Positions 62,491 through 64,000 of a DNA stretch of 64,000 bases are shown here, in pieces. This stretch comes from Telmatospirillum sp. J64-1 (GTDB taxonomy: Bacteria; Pseudomonadota; Alphaproteobacteria; Rhodospirillales; Magnetospirillaceae), in the NCBI RefSeq assembly GCF_006980715.1, contig NZ_SBHN01000023.1:1-64000 (forward strand). The letters are read 5' to 3'. A model generated the notes under the pieces. That model was given only the letters and a program-made list of their open reading frames with translations. It was not told the DNA's origin and made no database searches. The position numbers and the translations under genes are program-made. How positions within the stretch are numbered: position 1 is the first letter of the stretch; each line of letters begins with the position of its first letter.

Positions 62491-62599
62491 TTCTCCTCTG
62501 GTTGTAAACGGTGCACGATGCTATGACTTTGCCGTAACATCGGCCGTCTACCCGTGCGCGGCAAGCGGGGCAGATGGGTAGCGACGAAAGGCACGGGGG

Positions 62600-63949
62600 A
62601 TGAACGCGACGGTGCAAGGCCCACTCGGCGCAAAGCAGGAAGTGGTAACCCAAGAGGCGCTGCTTTTTCAGGCCGCCGAACGTTTGTCCAAGATTCGCCA
62701 GGGATGGATCGGCATCCACCTGCACCTGTCCCAATTGCGCCCCTACAACCGGCAGGACGCGCATCTGCGCATTGCCTTGCGCATGTTCGATCCCCTGGTG
62801 AACGGCCATCGGTCGCAATTGTTCCTGCTGACCAATTCCGACATCGTCCTACTGTGCCGCGACGTGCCGCTGCGCGACCTGGATGAACTCGTCTACAAAT
62901 TGCGCGCGCTGTTCGCCAAGGACCCGCTGACCTTCTCCGATTCCGGCGACGGCCGCGACCGCTTCTGCACCTGGTACGAACTGGCCGAGGATTACGAGGC
63001 CTTCTTCGCCATGGCGCGCGAGATGGACGAGGAAGCCCGCCGCCGCATGCGCCAGCAGCAGCCCGAGGGGGCTTCCCTGCCGCCGCTGGAGCCCAAGCGC
63101 CTGGGCGAATTGCTGCACCAGCTGGGCACCATCGACGTCTCGCCCTTCGTGCGCCGGCAGGCCGCCATCGACATCGCCACCGGCTCCCATGCCGGGGTCA
63201 TCTTCCAGGAATTCTTCTTCTCGGTCGCCGATCTGCAGCGTGCGGTCGCGCCCGATACCGGGCTTCTCGGCAATCGCTGGCTGTTCCAGCATATGAGCGA
63301 GACGCTGGACCGCCGCATGCTGGGCGTGCTGTCCGACCTCAAGCTGAAATCCCTGCCTCCGGCGGCCAGCGTCAACCTGAATGTCGGCACCACCATCAAT
63401 CCCAGCTTCAAGGAATTCGTCGCCGCCATCGAAAAGCGGGTGAAGCTGATCGTCGAAGTGCAGCTGATCGACGTCTTCTCGGATCTCGGCGCCTTCTTCT
63501 TCGCCCGCGACTGGCTGCAGGAACGGGGCCACCGGGTCCTGCTCGACGGCCTCAACCCGCTGTCGCTGCAATTCTCCGACATCACCCAATACGGCGCCGA
63601 TCTGGTCAAGCTGAACTGGAGCCCCGACTATACCGAGGGCGGCACCGGCGAAGAGGTGCAGGAAGGCCTGCTGCGTTTCGGCCTGGACAAGGCCATCCTG
63701 GCCCGCTGCGATTCCGAAAGCGCCATACGCTGGGGCATGGAAACCGGCATCACCAAGTTCCAGGGCCGCTATGTCGACGCCATGCTGGCCGCCTATACCA
63801 TGGCCGGATGTCCCCAGGGCAAGCCCTTGGGCTGCACGCTGGGGCAATGCATCAGCCGGCGCGGCGTGCTGTCCGGCGCGCCGCGGGCCGAATGCGGCGA
63901 CCTGACCCGACTCGACGCTTTCCCCCGGATGCAGGCACCGCGGCGATAA
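62600..63949 (+). CDS. Degenerate EAL-domain protein
   Basis: The 449-residue cytoplasmic protein has a C-terminal half that keeps the EAL fold outline: ASVNLNVGTTINPSFKEFV; VEVQLIDVFSDLGAFFF; VLLDGLNPLSLQFSD; ADLVKLNWSPDY; ITKFQGRYVDAML. It lacks the EAL signature, and the DDFG motif reads LDGLNP, so it should not hydrolyse c-di-GMP. The N-terminal ~200 residues have a separate alpha/beta part (LHLSQLRPYNRQDAHLRI; LTNSDIVLLC) possibly related to GGDEF. The C-terminus is Cys-rich. It may be a c-di-GMP binder or a protein-interaction module. Its TAA stop overlaps the next ATG. Confidence 0.72.
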   Translation: MNATVQGPLGAKQEVVTQEALLFQAAERLSKIRQGWIGIHLHLSQLRPYNRQDAHLRIALRMFDPLVNGHRSQLFLLTNSDIVLLCRDVPLRDLDELVYKLRALFAKDPLTFSDSGDGRDRFCTWYELAEDYEAFFAMAREMDEEARRRMRQQQPEGASLPPLEPKRLGELLHQLGTIDVSPFVRRQAAIDIATGSHAGVIFQEFFFSVADLQRAVAPDTGLLGNRWLFQHMSETLDRRMLGVLSDLKLKSLPPAASVNLNVGTTINPSFKEFVAAIEKRVKLIVEVQLIDVFSDLGAFFFARDWLQERGHRVLLDGLNPLSLQFSDITQYGADLVKLNWSPDYTEGGTGEEVQEGLLRFGLDKAILARCDSESAIRWGMETGITKFQGRYVDAMLAAYTMAGCPQGKPLGCTLGQCISRRGVLSGAPRAECGDLTRLDAFPRMQAPRR

Positions 63950-64000
63950 TGGCTATGACAGTGCAGAAGACCCAGATCCAGCAGCGCCTTCCGGCGCAGG
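63949..64000 (+). CDS. Start of a further gene, truncated by the window edge
   Basis: TAATG junction: the stop codon of the EAL-like gene overlaps ATG 63949. The visible codons read MAMTVQKTQIQQRLPAQ. Too short for identification; tight coupling suggests a functional partner of the degenerate EAL protein. Confidence 0.5.
   Translation, partial: MAMTVQKTQIQQRLPAQ

Overview
The window is a high-GC chromosomal segment from an alphaproteobacterium, most likely a Rhodospirillales member (Magnetospirillum/Azospirillum-like). The reasons are the GC-rich codon use, the complete ethylmalonyl-CoA pathway gene set (ecm, ccr, mcd), a CsgG-type holdfast-anchor operon of the Caulobacter HfaB kind, tandem bacteriohemerythrins, a phasin, ETF-ubiquinone oxidoreductase and several chemoreceptors and orphan kinases. 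The genus is inference. No prophage, transposase, CRISPR array or rRNA is seen; one tRNA-Gln is present.

Layout. 0-8.2 kb is housekeeping: moaB and a lytic transglycosylase, a family-4 uracil-DNA glycosylase, ETF-QO, a TPR lipoprotein overlapping ispE, and tRNA-Gln. 8.2-9.5 kb holds a Crp/Fnr regulator divergent from an orphan receiver, with a 40-bp near-perfect palindrome between them. 9.6-13.9 kb is a surface-fibre/holdfast cluster (hfaB, an HfaD-like glycine-rich protein, an HfaA-like protein, a Sel1 protein, and a divergent small exported protein). 14-17.2 kb has a free-standing RNA-polymerase alpha-CTD-like protein with a cysteine-rich tail, a small alpha/beta protein and a chemoreceptor.

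17.4-34.3 kb reads as an iron/metal region. It has imelysin, di-haem oxidase-like, imelysin and DUF1513 genes; an exbB-exbD-exbD-tonB operon whose second ExbD carries Asn in place of the usual membrane Asp; a six-gene, almost fully overlapping operon of ECF sigma, anti-sigma, CnrX-like periplasmic sensor, MacA, MacB and outer-membrane factor; and a TonB-dependent siderophore receptor with a PiuC-type dioxygenase. The exbB and receptor promoters share the 12-mer TTGAGAATGATT inside Fur-box-like sequence.

34.7-46.5 kb: an orphan histidine kinase, two tandem bacteriohemerythrins, a phasin, xerD, a large periplasmic repeat protein preceded by a 46-residue membrane protein, aroK-aroB, a CNNM/CorC-like protein, DUF2889 and OpgC-like genes. 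46.7-49.7 kb: a VOC protein, a soluble chemoreceptor with reversed domain order, two unknown genes and GC-rich hairpin repeats. 50-57.3 kb: ecm divergent from ccr-mcd, an ABC-2 exporter pair, and two tandem 28- and 31-residue membrane proteins. 57.4-64 kb: hldE, a PAS histidine kinase, a UDP-glucuronate decarboxylase, a PP2A-like phosphatase, a degenerate EAL protein and the first codons of one more gene.

Functionally, Mcd would feed electrons through ETF to ETF-QO. The TonB complex would energise the siderophore receptor. The MacAB pump appears to be wired to a Cnr-style envelope metal-sensing cascade, which is the most system-like novelty here together with the holdfast cluster and the alpha-CTD-like protein.
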